Shown here in pieces: positions 7,907 through 16,899 of a stretch of DNA of 25,210 nucleotides (its first letter is position 1; the number at the start of each line of letters is the position of its first letter). The DNA is from Desulfobacteraceae bacterium 4572_89. GTDB taxonomy: Bacteria > Desulfobacterota > Desulfobacteria > Desulfobacterales > Desulfobacteraceae. The stretch is from contig NBML01000063.1 in NCBI GenBank assembly GCA_002085465.1, forward strand, positions 1 through 25,210, read 5' to 3'. The position numbers and the translations under genes were made by a program. The notes beneath the pieces are model-generated. The model saw only the letters and a list, made by a program, of their open reading frames with translations, made no database searches and was not told where the DNA came from.

Positions 7907-7912
7907 GGTAAA
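7875..7912 (+). repeat. 19-bp tandem duplication across the uppS stop and cdsA RBS
   Basis: GACGGTTTGGTAAGGTAAA (7875-7893) is followed at once by a copy with a single T-to-C change (7894-7912). The second copy supplies the uppS TAA (7904-7906) and the AAGG Shine-Dalgarno immediately before the cdsA ATG at 7913. Because 19 is not a multiple of three, the copies are read in different frames. Confidence 0.9.
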
Positions 7913-8728
7913 ATGCAGCACCTCAAACGATGGCTCACCGCAATAATACTTGGTCCGCTTATTTTATGGGTTATTTTAAAAGGCAGCCCCCTTGTTCTGG
8001 CCACCATGGTATCAGCCGTGGCCATATTTGCTGTCAGTGAATATTTGAGAATTATTTTCAACAATGACCATACCTCTGTATCCCAAACAATAAAATTCAT
8101 TTCCCATATCACTTCCATGGCTCTGGTAATGGGCGCCTGCCTGGGTTCCTGGCAGGCCATGTTTCTGGTTCTTGCCCTTAACCTCATGATTTTGTCCGTC
8201 TTTGCCCTGTCCAGATTTGCTTCCAATCACAGGATTTTTGATATTATTTCCAGGCAGGTTCTGGGAATTGTGTATATTCCTGTTTCCCTTGCTTTGCTTA
8301 TTCTTCTCAAGGAACTGGATGGAGGAACCCTGTGGATCATCTGGTTGTTGATTGTTATCTTTGCCAATGATACCGGAGCCTTTTACACGGGTACATTTTT
8401 CGGGAAACACAAATTAGCTCCAAATATCAGCCCAAACAAAACCATTGAAGGTTCCCTGGGCGGTATAACTGCTTCTGTGATTGCTGGTTTTATTTGTTCC
8501 CTTGTTTTTTTTAATAGTCTTTCCCTGGCACTTTTAACCATACCATGTTCATTTTTGATGGCAATTGCCGGTCAGACAGGTGATTTGTTTGAGTCGGCCA
8601 TGAAAAGGGCAGCTCATATTAAAGATTCCGGGAAGATACTGCCCGGGCACGGGGGCATGCTTGACAGGATTGACGGACTGCTGCTGGCAATTCCTGTTCT
8701 TTATGTTTATCTGGTTTTTGTGATATGA
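7913..8728 (+). CDS. cdsA: Phosphatidate cytidylyltransferase (CDP-diglyceride synthase)
   Basis: Integral membrane enzyme converting phosphatidic acid and CTP to CDP-diacylglycerol, the precursor of bacterial phospholipids. The 271 residues are mostly hydrophobic, with about eight membrane segments. The family signature is near the C-terminus: 'GQTGDLFESAMKR', then 'KDSGKILPGHGGMLDRIDGL', with the metal-binding aspartates. 'SPNKTIEGSLGG' lies before it. The ATG at 7913 has AAGG at 7905-7908. It ends in an ATGA overlap with dxr (8725-8728), so the two are translationally coupled. Confidence 0.95.
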   Translation: MQHLKRWLTAIILGPLILWVILKGSPLVLATMVSAVAIFAVSEYLRIIFNNDHTSVSQTIKFISHITSMALVMGACLGSWQAMFLVLALNLMILSVFALSRFASNHRIFDIISRQVLGIVYIPVSLALLILLKELDGGTLWIIWLLIVIFANDTGAFYTGTFFGKHKLAPNISPNKTIEGSLGGITASVIAGFICSLVFFNSLSLALLTIPCSFLMAIAGQTGDLFESAMKRAAHIKDSGKILPGHGGMLDRIDGLLLAIPVLYVYLVFVI

Positions 8729-9891
8729 AACACTTGTCAATATTGGGCTCCACAGGTTCCATTGGGAAAAGTGCTTTGGATATTGTAAGAATGCATCCTG
8801 ACAGGTTTGATGTTAAGGCCTTGACAGGTGCCAACAATATCCCGGTTTTGATTCAACAGGTAGAAGAGTTTAAGCCGGAAATGGTGGCAGTCTTAAATGA
8901 GGTCAAGGCTCTTGAATTGTCAAATGGACTTAAAAAGGCAGGTATAGGAGCTGGAAAACCTATGCCTGAGATTTTATATGGGCAGGCTGGATATGAAACA
9001 GCTGCTGCCTGGCAGACTTCAGACATGACCCTTTTGGCCATGGTGGGTTCGGCAGGCCTTGCACCTGCCCTTGCAGCCATTGAGGCCAGAAAACAAATTG
9101 CCCTTGCCAACAAAGAGACCCTTGTCATGGCCGGGGAGATTGTCATGGAAACAGCCCGGAAAAATAAAATTAATATACTGCCCGTGGACAGTGAACATTC
9201 TGCTGTTATGCAATGCCTCCAGGGCAACAGGACAAGGGATTTTAAAAAAGTTTTTCTTACCGCTTCAGGCGGACCCTTCAGGAACCTTCCTCTGGATAAA
9301 TTTTCTGAAATTACCCTTAAGGATGCATTAACCCATCCCACCTGGGACATGGGGCAAAAGATTACCATTGATTCAGCAACCCTGATGAATAAAGGGTTAG
9401 AGGTTATTGAGGCTGCCCATTTATTCGGGATATCCCATGAGGAGATTGAGGTGGTAATACACCCCCAGAGTATTGTTCATTCAATGGTGGGTTTTCAGGA
9501 TGGAGCAATAATGGCCCAGATGGGTATCCCAGATATGAAGGAAGCCATTGCCTATGCATTTTCCCATCCTGACCGGTTAGATCTTAAAACAGGATTTCCT
9601 GATTTTGCAGCCCTTGGTTCCCTGGTTTTTGAAAAACCTGATTTTGAAAAATTTCTTTCCCTGGGTTTTGCCATTGAGGCCTGTAAACAAAAAGGAACCC
9701 TGCCGGCTGTGATGAATGCTGCCAATGAAGTGGCTGTTCAGGCGTTCCTTGAAAAAAAAATTGGATTTTTAGATATTTTTAAAATTATTTCCACCACCAT
9801 GGAGCTTCATACCCGAATTGACAATCCTGACCTTTCAGGTATTATTGAGGCTGATTGCTGGGCCAGGGAAAGAGCAAAATTCCTGATATAA
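8725..9891 (+). CDS. dxr: 1-deoxy-D-xylulose 5-phosphate reductoisomerase
   Basis: Second step of the MEP (non-mevalonate) isoprenoid pathway: NADPH-dependent rearrangement of DXP to MEP. The 388 residues match the family. The NADPH-binding GSTGSIG is at 8-14. The metal ligands are Asp155 and Glu157 ('VDSEHSA') and Glu226 ('NKGLEVIEA'). The substrate-loop region includes 'ASGGPFR', and 'HPQSIVHSMV' is present. The start overlaps the cdsA stop by four bases. Together with uppS it places two isoprenoid steps in the operon. In E. coli dxr precedes uppS and cdsA; here it follows them. Confidence 0.96.
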   Translation: MKHLSILGSTGSIGKSALDIVRMHPDRFDVKALTGANNIPVLIQQVEEFKPEMVAVLNEVKALELSNGLKKAGIGAGKPMPEILYGQAGYETAAAWQTSDMTLLAMVGSAGLAPALAAIEARKQIALANKETLVMAGEIVMETARKNKINILPVDSEHSAVMQCLQGNRTRDFKKVFLTASGGPFRNLPLDKFSEITLKDALTHPTWDMGQKITIDSATLMNKGLEVIEAAHLFGISHEEIEVVIHPQSIVHSMVGFQDGAIMAQMGIPDMKEAIAYAFSHPDRLDLKTGFPDFAALGSLVFEKPDFEKFLSLGFAIEACKQKGTLPAVMNAANEVAVQAFLEKKIGFLDIFKIISTTMELHTRIDNPDLSGIIEADCWARERAKFLI

Positions 9892-9906
9892 AAGAGAGGT
9901 CTTAAA

Positions 9907-10977
9907 ATGGGTTACTCTGCTGTTGCATTTATTGTTGTAATTGGCATCCTTGTTTTTTGCCATGAATTTGGACATTTTATAGCTGCAAGGCTTTGTAAGG
10001 TGGGGGTAGACATATTCTCCCTGGGGTTTGGCCCTAAAATTTTCAAGAAAAAATATGGAAGGACAGAGTATTGTATCTCTGCCATTCCCCTTGGCGGTTA
10101 TGTAAAAATGGTGGGGGAAGAACCAGGAGCTGAAATTGATCCTTCTGACCAGGCCCTTTCCTTTACCCATAAGAGTCTGCTTCAGAAGAGCATTATAGTG
10201 GCGGCAGGACCTGCCTTTAATTTTTTTCTGGCTCTGTTTATTTTTTATGTACTCTACCAGTTCTCAGGCTTATATATGGCAAAGCCTGTAATAGGCGAGG
10301 TCCTGGACAATACTCCGGCCCAGAGTGCTGGCCTGGAATCCGGGGACATCATCACCAGAATTAATGAAAACAAGATTGAATCTTTTGAAGATATCAGCCG
10401 GGTCATTGGCAAGGGAAAAGGGGAAAGGCTTGAGATTACAGCCCAGCGGGACGGGCACATAACTTCCATTGTCCTTATTCCTGAAAAAAGGCCTGGGAAA
10501 AATATTTTTGGTGAAGATGAAGACAAATATGTCATAGGGATCAGGGGAACCGGTGAGACATTCCATAAAAGTTTGAACCCGATTCAGGCCATGGCCCGCT
10601 CCATCTCAGACACCTATGGGCTTGTTAAACTGACCATTGTATCTGTGGTTAAAATGATTAACGGCAGCATTTCTGCGGATAACCTTGGCGGACCTCTGAT
10701 GATCGCACAGATGGCGGGTGAACAGGCTAAAGCCGGGATTGTTAATTTTGTATGGTTTATTGCTTTGCTTTCTGTCAATCTGGGTATCATAAATCTGTTT
10801 CCTATTCCAGTTTTGGACGGCGGACATCTTATGTTTTTTGGAATTGAGGCAATTACTGGAAAATCTGTAAGTGAAAAATTACGTGAAAAACTGATTCAAT
10901 TCGGTGCAGCAGTGCTTGTGGCCTTAATGGTCTTTGTTTTCTATAACGATATTGTCAGGATGCTCAAGGTTGGATAA
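9907..10977 (+). CDS. rseP: Site-2 metalloprotease RseP
   Basis: Zinc intramembrane protease that cleaves membrane proteins after a first cut, classically the anti-sigma factor RseA. The 356 residues carry HEFGH at residues 19-23 in the first membrane segment. One PDZ domain spans about 115-190 ('GEVLDNTPAQSAGLESGDIITRIN' region). The C-terminal LDG motif, with Asp304 as third zinc ligand, is in 'FPIPVLDGGHLMFF', and a last membrane helix follows. E. coli RseP has two PDZ domains and about 450 residues; this is the shorter single-PDZ form. AGAGG precedes the ATG. It closes the rpsB-to-rseP cluster. Confidence 0.94.
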   Translation: MGYSAVAFIVVIGILVFCHEFGHFIAARLCKVGVDIFSLGFGPKIFKKKYGRTEYCISAIPLGGYVKMVGEEPGAEIDPSDQALSFTHKSLLQKSIIVAAGPAFNFFLALFIFYVLYQFSGLYMAKPVIGEVLDNTPAQSAGLESGDIITRINENKIESFEDISRVIGKGKGERLEITAQRDGHITSIVLIPEKRPGKNIFGEDEDKYVIGIRGTGETFHKSLNPIQAMARSISDTYGLVKLTIVSVVKMINGSISADNLGGPLMIAQMAGEQAKAGIVNFVWFIALLSVNLGIINLFPIPVLDGGHLMFFGIEAITGKSVSEKLREKLIQFGAAVLVALMVFVFYNDIVRMLKVG

Positions 10978-11022
10978 TTTAATGCCTGAAATGTTAAGAA
11001 GGATAGTATAAAGGCGGATAAT

Positions 11023-13686
11023 ATGATTTCCTGTATTGAAATTGCTCTTAAACAAGAGCTTAGGGATGCCCAGGCATCTTCTCTAAAGAAAAAGGCTGAT
11101 TCCTTTTTTGGAATAAATATTGAATGGGCACGGTGTATCAATATCGTGACCATTGAATCGGATTTGGACCGGCCCGGGCTTGAGCGGGTGAAAGATGAGA
11201 TTTTAACCAATCCCGTGACCCAGGTTTCCAGTTTAAGACCTTTGGATATTGATTTTGACTGGTGTATCTGGATTGGTTTCAGGCCTGGAGTCAAGGATAA
11301 TGCCGGTGCCACGGCCATGGAAGCCATCACAGATGTCCTTGGAAAAACCTTTGGCCGTGATGAGGGAATCTACACCTCAAAACGGTTTTGCCTCAAGGGA
11401 GACACCCTTACTCGGGAAATGGTTGAGAAACTTGCAAAAGAACTTTTGTCCAATTCAATTATCCAGCAGTTCAAGGTTTTCAGCGCTGATGAATGGGATA
11501 AAAACAAGGGTGCTGACGTAAAACCTGCAAAGGTAAGTTTAGATCATACGCCTTGTTTTGAAACCGTCAGAATCGATTCTGATGAAATGCTTTCCAGGAT
11601 AAGTGATGCAAGAAACCTGGCATTGAACCCAAGGGATATACCCATTATTCGGGAATATTTTCTGGATTTCAGGGTTTTGGCGGAAAGAAAAAAAATGGGG
11701 TTATCCAAACCCACAGATGTGGAGCTGGAATATATTTCCCAGGCCCGAAGCGACCATTGCAACCACAATTCCTTTAACGGTGTTTTCCGGTATAAAGATA
11801 TTTCCACCAATGAAACCGTTGTGGAAAACTCCTTGTTTAAAACCTATATACGCAATCCCACTCTGGACCTTAAAGAGGAAAAAGACTGGGTAGTATCGGT
11901 TCTATGGGATAATGCCGGTGTTGGAAAATTTGATGAAGACAATAATTATGTTGTAACCGGGGAGACCCACAACTCTCCTTCCAATATGGAAGCCTATGGC
12001 GGTGCCATCACAGGTATTGTCGGGGTTTATCGGGACCCCATGGGAACAGGCCTTGGTGCCAAACTTTTTATGGGCAGTTTTGGATATTGTGTCGGGGATG
12101 TGGACTATGACGGTCCCCTGAAACCTCCACTACATCCCAGACGGCTTCTGGACGGTGTTATTGAAGGGGTCAAGGATGGGGGAAATAAAAGCGGGGTGCC
12201 AACCACATTTGGCCAGACCCTGTTTGACCCGGGATATATGGGCAAGAGTCTTGTTTTTGTTACTGCCCTGGGCATAATGCCAAAACTTGTGGGCACCAGG
12301 CCCAGCCATGAAAAAACAACCTCGCCCGGCGAACTCATCATCATGAGTGGCGGCAGGGTGGGCAAGGATGGTATCCACGGTGTCACAGCCTCTTCGGAAA
12401 GCTATACTGAGAATACCCCGGCCGGCCATGTTCAGATAGGTGATCCCTATACCCAGAAAAAAATGCATGATTTTCTTTTGATCTGCAGGGATGAAGGTCT
12501 GACAACCTTTATCACGGATAACGGCGGCGGGGGATTGTCTTCCTCGGTTGGTGAATCAGCCGTGCTGTCCAATGGCTGCGAAGTCTGGCTGGATAAGGTT
12601 CCCTTAAAATATGAGGGCCTGGACATGTGGGAGATCTGGGTTTCTGAATCCCAGGAACGAATGACCATTGCAGTAAGACCTGAAAATCTGGACAGGTTCA
12701 TGGAATTATCCCGGGAGCATGAGGTGGAAAGTACTGTCATCGGTGAGTACACAGACACAGGCAAGCTTCATATCAAATACAGGGGCGAAACCTGTGCCTA
12801 TGTGGATATGGATCTGCTGGAAAAAGGTTTTCCCTGCTGGGAATTTGATGCGGTATGGCTGCCACCGGAAACCAGGGGGCTTGTTGAACCGGTAATTACC
12901 AGGCCAAAGGATTTTAACCTTCTTTTAACCAGCATGCTGGCCAGACCCAATATCTGTTCCAAGGAATGGATTATCCGCCAATATGATCATGAGGTCCAGG
13001 GCGGCTCAGTGATCAAGCCCCTTGTGGGGGTTAACCACAATATCCCGTCTGATGCCTCTGTTACACGGCCGGTACTTACATCGGAAAAGGGACTTGCCTT
13101 TTCCCAAAGCATTCTGCCCTGGTATTCCAGGATTGATGCCTACCACATGATGACCTGCACCATTGATGAGGCAGTCCGGCGTATCATTGCCGTTGGCGGA
13201 TCATTTGATCATATCGGTGGACTGGATAATTTCTGCTGGCCCAATATTTCTTATGATGAAAAGAAAAATCCCGACGGACCCTTTAAGGCTGCTCAGCTGG
13301 TCCGGGCATGCCGGGCTTTGAAAGATACCTGCATGGCCTATAAAATTCCTCTGCTGTCTGGAAAGGATTCCATGTACGTTGATGGACATCTTGAAGGGGC
13401 ATTCGGGGAAAGAGTCAAGGTCTCTGCCCTGGAAACCGTTCAGGTTTCAGCCACATCTGTTTTGGATAATGTCTCAAAATGCGTGACCATGGACCCCAAG
13501 GTGTCCGGGGATATCATCTATGTCATGGGGGCTACAGGCAATGAACTGGGTGCATCGGAATATTATGATCTATTCGGTAAAATTGGGTTGAATATTCCCA
13601 AGGTGGATTTTGATTCATGTAAAATACTCTATAAAACCCTTGAAAAGGCAGTTTTTGAAAAACATTTTGTATCCTGCTATGATTAA
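11023..13686 (+). CDS. purL: FGAM synthase, PurS-PurL fusion, main part of a disrupted gene
   Basis: Phosphoribosylformylglycinamidine synthase turns FGAR, ATP and ammonia from glutamine into FGAM, the fourth step of purine synthesis. This frame gives 887 residues. Residues about 1-170 look like PurS-type beta-alpha modules fused to PurL. The linker motif is 'ARSDHCNHNSFNG' (about 245). 'TGETHNSPSNMEAYGGAITG' binds ATP and metal. Two AIRS-type halves follow, the second with 'LLSGKDSMYVD'. The frame stops with TAA immediately after 'HFVSCYD', where homologues continue into the Asp-Gly-Gly part of the last domain. The remaining roughly 100 residues are found in another frame further on. The ATG at 11023 has AAGG at 11011-11014. 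The truncated product would probably be inactive, unless the break is a sequence error. Confidence 0.85.
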   Translation: MISCIEIALKQELRDAQASSLKKKADSFFGINIEWARCINIVTIESDLDRPGLERVKDEILTNPVTQVSSLRPLDIDFDWCIWIGFRPGVKDNAGATAMEAITDVLGKTFGRDEGIYTSKRFCLKGDTLTREMVEKLAKELLSNSIIQQFKVFSADEWDKNKGADVKPAKVSLDHTPCFETVRIDSDEMLSRISDARNLALNPRDIPIIREYFLDFRVLAERKKMGLSKPTDVELEYISQARSDHCNHNSFNGVFRYKDISTNETVVENSLFKTYIRNPTLDLKEEKDWVVSVLWDNAGVGKFDEDNNYVVTGETHNSPSNMEAYGGAITGIVGVYRDPMGTGLGAKLFMGSFGYCVGDVDYDGPLKPPLHPRRLLDGVIEGVKDGGNKSGVPTTFGQTLFDPGYMGKSLVFVTALGIMPKLVGTRPSHEKTTSPGELIIMSGGRVGKDGIHGVTASSESYTENTPAGHVQIGDPYTQKKMHDFLLICRDEGLTTFITDNGGGGLSSSVGESAVLSNGCEVWLDKVPLKYEGLDMWEIWVSESQERMTIAVRPENLDRFMELSREHEVESTVIGEYTDTGKLHIKYRGETCAYVDMDLLEKGFPCWEFDAVWLPPETRGLVEPVITRPKDFNLLLTSMLARPNICSKEWIIRQYDHEVQGGSVIKPLVGVNHNIPSDASVTRPVLTSEKGLAFSQSILPWYSRIDAYHMMTCTIDEAVRRIIAVGGSFDHIGGLDNFCWPNISYDEKKNPDGPFKAAQLVRACRALKDTCMAYKIPLLSGKDSMYVDGHLEGAFGERVKVSALETVQVSATSVLDNVSKCVTMDPKVSGDIIYVMGATGNELGASEYYDLFGKIGLNIPKVDFDSCKILYKTLEKAVFEKHFVSCYD

Positions 13687-13721
13687 AGCGTCGCCCATAT
13701 TTACTAAAATCATCTCGATAG

Positions 13722-14018
13722 GTTAACAATATTGACTGTTTTAAAGATTCCCCAATTTCCAAGGATTTCAGGGACAAACTTTTTGATGATACACTATTGT
13801 TTTCAGAATCAGCAGGCAGGTTTATTGTAACAGTGGCTCCTGAAAATAAAGCGGTTTTTGAAAAATTGTGTAAAGGTCTGGCTGTCAGTCCTGTGGGTGT
13901 GGTAAATGACACTCACACAAGCCTGAAAATACAGGACAGGGATAAAAAAACCATTATTGATCTGTCCATTGAAACCATTGACAAGGCATTTAATAAAACC
14001 TTTGGAGATATGATATGA
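13722..14018 (+). pseudogene. purL: C-terminal remnant of purL in a different frame
   Basis: After a TAG at 13719-13721 the frame reads 'NIDCFKDSPISKDFRDK', then 'DDTLLFSESAGRFIVTVAPENK', and on to a TGA at 14016-14018. 'LFSESxxRFxVxV' is the standard segment of the last AIRS C-terminal domain of PurL, so this is the missing end of the gene at 11023. No credible ribosome-binding site or start is visible (only an internal TTG at 13797). Its last bases overlap the purQ ATG as ATGA, showing that the original purL was coupled to purQ. The 47 bases between the two parts contain stops in all three frames. Confidence 0.85.
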
Positions 14019-14839
14019 AAAAGGTTAAAGCATTGATTTTAACCGGTTTTGGTTTGAATTGTGACAATGAAACTGCATTGGTATTTGATCTGGCTGGTGC
14101 CCGGCCCCACAGGGTTCATATTAATTCATTGATTTCAGGCAGAGAAAAGCTTGAAGATTATCACATCCTTGCCTTTGGTGGTGGATTTTCCTGGGGTGAT
14201 GACCATGGTGCCGGTGTGATACAGGCATTAAAACTGAAAAACCATATTGGTGAAGACCTGCTTTCCTTTGTCAGGGAAGGAAAACTTGTCATAGGAATCT
14301 GCAACGGATTCCAGGCTCTGGTAAACCTCGGGCTTTTGCCGGGTTTTGATTCTGATTATACCAGCCGCTCTGTATGCCTTACCTTTAATGACTGCGGAAA
14401 CTTCAGGGACCAATGGGTTCATCTGGCAGCCAATGGGAACAGCCCTTGTGTGTTCACCAAAGGACTTGACATGGTTGACTATCCCATCCGTCATGGAGAG
14501 GGCAAGGTCATTGCTGATCCAGATGTTATTGAACAGCTTCTGGCAAACAACCAGGTGGTGTTCCAATATGCTGACAGCAAGGGATCTGCTGCAAAGGGAG
14601 TCTTCCCCGTGAATCCCAACGGATCACTGGAGGATATTGCCGGTATCTGCGATCCAACGGGACGGATATTCGGGCTCATGCCCCACCCGGAAGCCTATAA
14701 CCATTTTACAAATCATCCAGACTGGACCCGGAAAAAGGAACAGCTCAAACGCCGGGGAAAGGCAATTGATACAGGCATGACCAATGGTATTCTTTTGTTT
14801 AAAAACGGGGTTGATTATATTCAGGATACTTTCTTTTGA
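14015..14839 (+). CDS. purQ: FGAM synthase glutaminase subunit
   Basis: Class I glutamine amidotransferase that supplies ammonia to PurL. The 274 residues contain the nucleophile Cys96 in 'GICNGFQAL', the oxyanion/substrate region 'FGGGFSWGDDHGAG', and the His224/Glu226 pair in 'MPHPEAYNHF'. It is longer than the roughly 227-residue Bacillus PurQ and resembles the glutaminase domain of the large single-chain enzymes. The ATG overlaps the end of the purL remnant by four bases. It appears intact although its partner gene is broken, which argues for a recent break or a sequence error in purL. Confidence 0.93.
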   Translation: MKKVKALILTGFGLNCDNETALVFDLAGARPHRVHINSLISGREKLEDYHILAFGGGFSWGDDHGAGVIQALKLKNHIGEDLLSFVREGKLVIGICNGFQALVNLGLLPGFDSDYTSRSVCLTFNDCGNFRDQWVHLAANGNSPCVFTKGLDMVDYPIRHGEGKVIADPDVIEQLLANNQVVFQYADSKGSAAKGVFPVNPNGSLEDIAGICDPTGRIFGLMPHPEAYNHFTNHPDWTRKKEQLKRRGKAIDTGMTNGILLFKNGVDYIQDTFF

Positions 14840-14896
14840 TTTCTATGCGGTCAAACTTAGATGATGCCTAATCCTAAAAACGGAGCCTGAACCAAA

Positions 14897-15634
14897 GTGC
14901 TTGGAACCCTTGTTAACTGCGTGGCCATTCTAGCCGGCAGTCTTGTGGGAATCTTGTTTAAAAACGGCATTCCTGAAAAATACAATCAAACTGTGATGCA
15001 GGCCATTGGTCTGGCCGTTATCCTGGTTGGGATCAAGAGCGCCATGGGCTGCGATGACCTTCTGATTATTATTATCAGTCTGGCTGTGGGGTCTGTTATT
15101 GGGGAGTTTGTTGGTATTGAGTCTTACCTGGAAAGGCTGGGAAATTTTCTGGAAACCAGGTTTGCAAATTCATCCTCCAGTTTTTCTTCGGGATTTGTCA
15201 CTGCCTCTTTAATGTATTGTGTGGGGTCCATGGCAATTGTGGGTTCCCTTGAAAGCGGACTTACCGGCAATCATGATACTTTGTTTGCCAAGGCCGGTCT
15301 GGATGGAATCGTCGGGATTATCCTGGCCTCTTCCCTGGGGATAGGGGTAATGTTTGCCGCTGTGCCGGTACTGGTTTACCAGGGGGGCATTACTCTGTTG
15401 GCAGGGGTATTAAAACCATTGCTGATTCCTACTGTGGTCAGTCAGATGTCGGGCACGGGAGGACTTTTAATCATGGCCCTGGGCCTGAACATGATCCGGG
15501 AAAAAAAGATCAAGGTGGGCAATATGCTGCCCGCAGTATTTGTGCCTTTGGTCTATTATCTGATTCTCATGATAGTCGTTTATTGCAATTGTTCTTTCAT
15601 GGTAATATCGTGTTTTCGTTCCTGTGTTGTCTGA
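14897..15634 (+). CDS. DUF554 family membrane protein
   Basis: Member of the DUF554 (YdfK-like) family of integral membrane proteins, whose function is not established. The 245 residues contain about six to seven hydrophobic segments. The N-terminus 'MLGTLVNCVAILAGSLVG' and the core 'VMQAIGLAVILVGIKSAM', 'VGSMAIVGSLESGLTGN' and 'LSQM'-like loops are typical. The usual 'NMLPA.F.P..YY' end is present, followed by a short Cys-rich tail. The start is GTG at 14897, chosen because MLGTLVN is the normal family start. CGGAG at 14881-14885 is somewhat distant (11 bases). It lies 57 bp after purQ and may be read from the same transcript. It ends convergent to yqeY. Confidence 0.85.
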   Translation: MLGTLVNCVAILAGSLVGILFKNGIPEKYNQTVMQAIGLAVILVGIKSAMGCDDLLIIIISLAVGSVIGEFVGIESYLERLGNFLETRFANSSSSFSSGFVTASLMYCVGSMAIVGSLESGLTGNHDTLFAKAGLDGIVGIILASSLGIGVMFAAVPVLVYQGGITLLAGVLKPLLIPTVVSQMSGTGGLLIMALGLNMIREKKIKVGNMLPAVFVPLVYYLILMIVVYCNCSFMVISCFRSCVV

Positions 15635-15809
15635 ACAAAGGTTTTGTCCTTATAAAAACGATAAACATCTTAAAACCATTTTGCAAGGGAAAAATAAAAA
15701 AAGTTTGCTTTGCCTAGAAAAAGAAGGGTGACTGACTCTTTTGAGAGCAATCAGTAATTGTTGCATTTGTGATAACAAAAGTCCAACAATAATATGAGTT
15801 GGATTATAG
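15635..15809. other. Convergent intergenic region between DUF554 gene and yqeY
   Basis: 175 bases without a coding signal. It holds the yqeY terminator hairpin near its right end and a weak imperfect hairpin around 15731-15755 (ACTGA/TCAGT outer, CTC/GAG inner) that could terminate plus-strand transcription. Nothing else is recognisable. Confidence 0.5.
15775..15803 (-). terminator. Hairpin terminator of yqeY
   Basis: Read on the minus strand, TCCAAC and GTTGGA (15782-15787 and 15798-15803) pair around a 10-base AT-rich loop and are followed by CTTTTGTT. It begins a few bases after the yqeY stop. Confidence 0.55.
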
Positions 15810-16307
15810 TTAAGAACTTCCCATGTTTTTCAGGACATCTTTTACCTGGTTGCCGTCGGCAAGTTTTCCAAAGTGCTTCATCACATTACCCATGGCCTGC
15901 ATGGGGCTGTTAAACTGGGAAAGGTCTATATTTTCTTGAATCCATTGCTGGATCTCCTGGGAGGTTGCCATTTTTGGGAGATAGCTATTGAGCAGCTCCA
16001 AATAATCTGAAGAAGTTTCTTTTTTAAGTTCCAGCATGGTCTTTTCCGATTTTACAAATTTGCGGATGATGTTTAGGATGTCATTATCAATGATCTCATC
16101 CGTTTTTTTGACCCGGGTTGTCTTTTTTCCGCTTTCCAGGGTAATGGAGATGGTGAGGCCGGGAAAGGCTCCAATTATCAGCCGCATGGTATCCCGGACA
16201 GCCTGGTCCTTTTTAATCATGGCGGTTTTCATGTCCTGGCGGATTTTATCGTGAAGGGAGACCCCCATGGATGAATCCCATCCGTATTGGTTTTTGTTTT
16301 CTGACAT
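15810..16307 (-). CDS. yqeY: GatB/YqeY domain protein
   Basis: The YqeY family is homologous to the C-terminal domain of the tRNA-dependent amidotransferase subunit GatB; stand-alone members are thought to act on tRNA, but their role is not settled. The 165 residues show the helical domain opening 'LHDKIRQDMKTAMIKKD', then 'TMRLIIGAF', and the C-terminal 'MGNVMKHFGKLADGNQVKDVLK', where the family usually has a conserved G-x-x-M and D/N-G-x-x-V-x-x-x-V/L. The start at 16307 is supported by AAGGAG at 16318-16323. There is an N-terminal extension of about 16 residues relative to the usual start. The gene overlaps the out-of-frame end of the degenerated aminotransferase upstream. Confidence 0.85.
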   Translation of the reverse strand: MSENKNQYGWDSSMGVSLHDKIRQDMKTAMIKKDQAVRDTMRLIIGAFPGLTISITLESGKKTTRVKKTDEIIDNDILNIIRKFVKSEKTMLELKKETSSDYLELLNSYLPKMATSQEIQQWIQENIDLSQFNSPMQAMGNVMKHFGKLADGNQVKDVLKNMGSS

Positions 16308-16899
16308 TCTGGTATTTCTCCTTTTTTTTATTCAATACAATCCAGATAAGCATTCCCCCCTTGGGAAAAGTAATCTGGGTGTCTGAAGGAAAATGCTTTG
16401 CAACGGCAATGGCAGATGCCTGGTTTTTTATCTGATGCCTGAGTTTTCTTAAATGCCTGTCATAGGCACCGGTCTCAAGAAACCTGGAAACCACTCTGTG
16501 ATTGATACTGGGAGTGGAAAGCAGTGTGTTGAGTTTCATGCGGATGACCATTTCCCTGAAACGTCCCGGGATTGTCCATCCAGTTCTCATCCCAGGTGCC
16601 AGGGTTTTTGAAAAAGAGGAACAATACAATACCAGGCCTTTTGTGTCCATACTTTTAAAGGTGGGCGGTCTTTTATTCCCAAAATAAAGATCCCCATATA
16701 TGTCATCTTCAATAATGGGCAGGTTCCAGGCATTGGCAATGTCCAGGATGGCTTTTTTATTTTTTTTGGAAATTACAGACCCAAGGGGGTTTAGAAAATT
16801 TGGATTCAGCAGGCAGGCTTTTATGTTGTTGGATGACACTTTTGACATAAAAACCTGATTTTTCCCTTGCTTCCATCCTCCCACGTTTTTCAAGTTCAA
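16246..16899 (-). pseudogene. Aminotransferase-like part of a decayed MocR-type regulator
   Basis: The frame encodes a piece of a fold-type I PLP enzyme: 'ACLLNPNFLNPLGS' (cofactor Asn loop), 'LPIIEDDIYGDL' (Asp binding the pyridine nitrogen), and 'SSFSKTLAPGMRTGW' (Schiff-base Lys). 'KGGMLIWI' near its end matches the small domain. After that the family normally runs on for about 80-100 residues; here the frame reaches poly-Lys codons at the yqeY ribosome-binding site (about 16330) and reads on meaninglessly over the yqeY start. The N-terminal half of the PLP domain is also missing: DNA for 'NNIKACLL' lies just after the GntR part, in another frame. It is a remnant of the same gene as 16757-17065 and is not expected to function. 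Confidence 0.8.

Noticed and set aside
8012..8410. A 132-residue minus-strand open frame within cdsA
   Set aside because: It lies opposite a membrane protein gene with strong family signatures. Low stop density on the opposite strand explains it.
8853..9368. A 171-residue minus-strand open frame opposite dxr
   Set aside because: dxr is intact and fully supported by motifs; the antisense frame has no recognisable domain.
13680..13730. Programmed frameshifting in purL
   Set aside because: There is no slippery heptamer with a following structure, stops occur in all three frames, and the conserved DGG segment is missing. Disruption fits better.
15632..15650. ACAAA/TTTGT hairpin at the end of the DUF554 gene as a terminator
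   Set aside because: Five AT-rich pairs, three-base loop, no U-tract.
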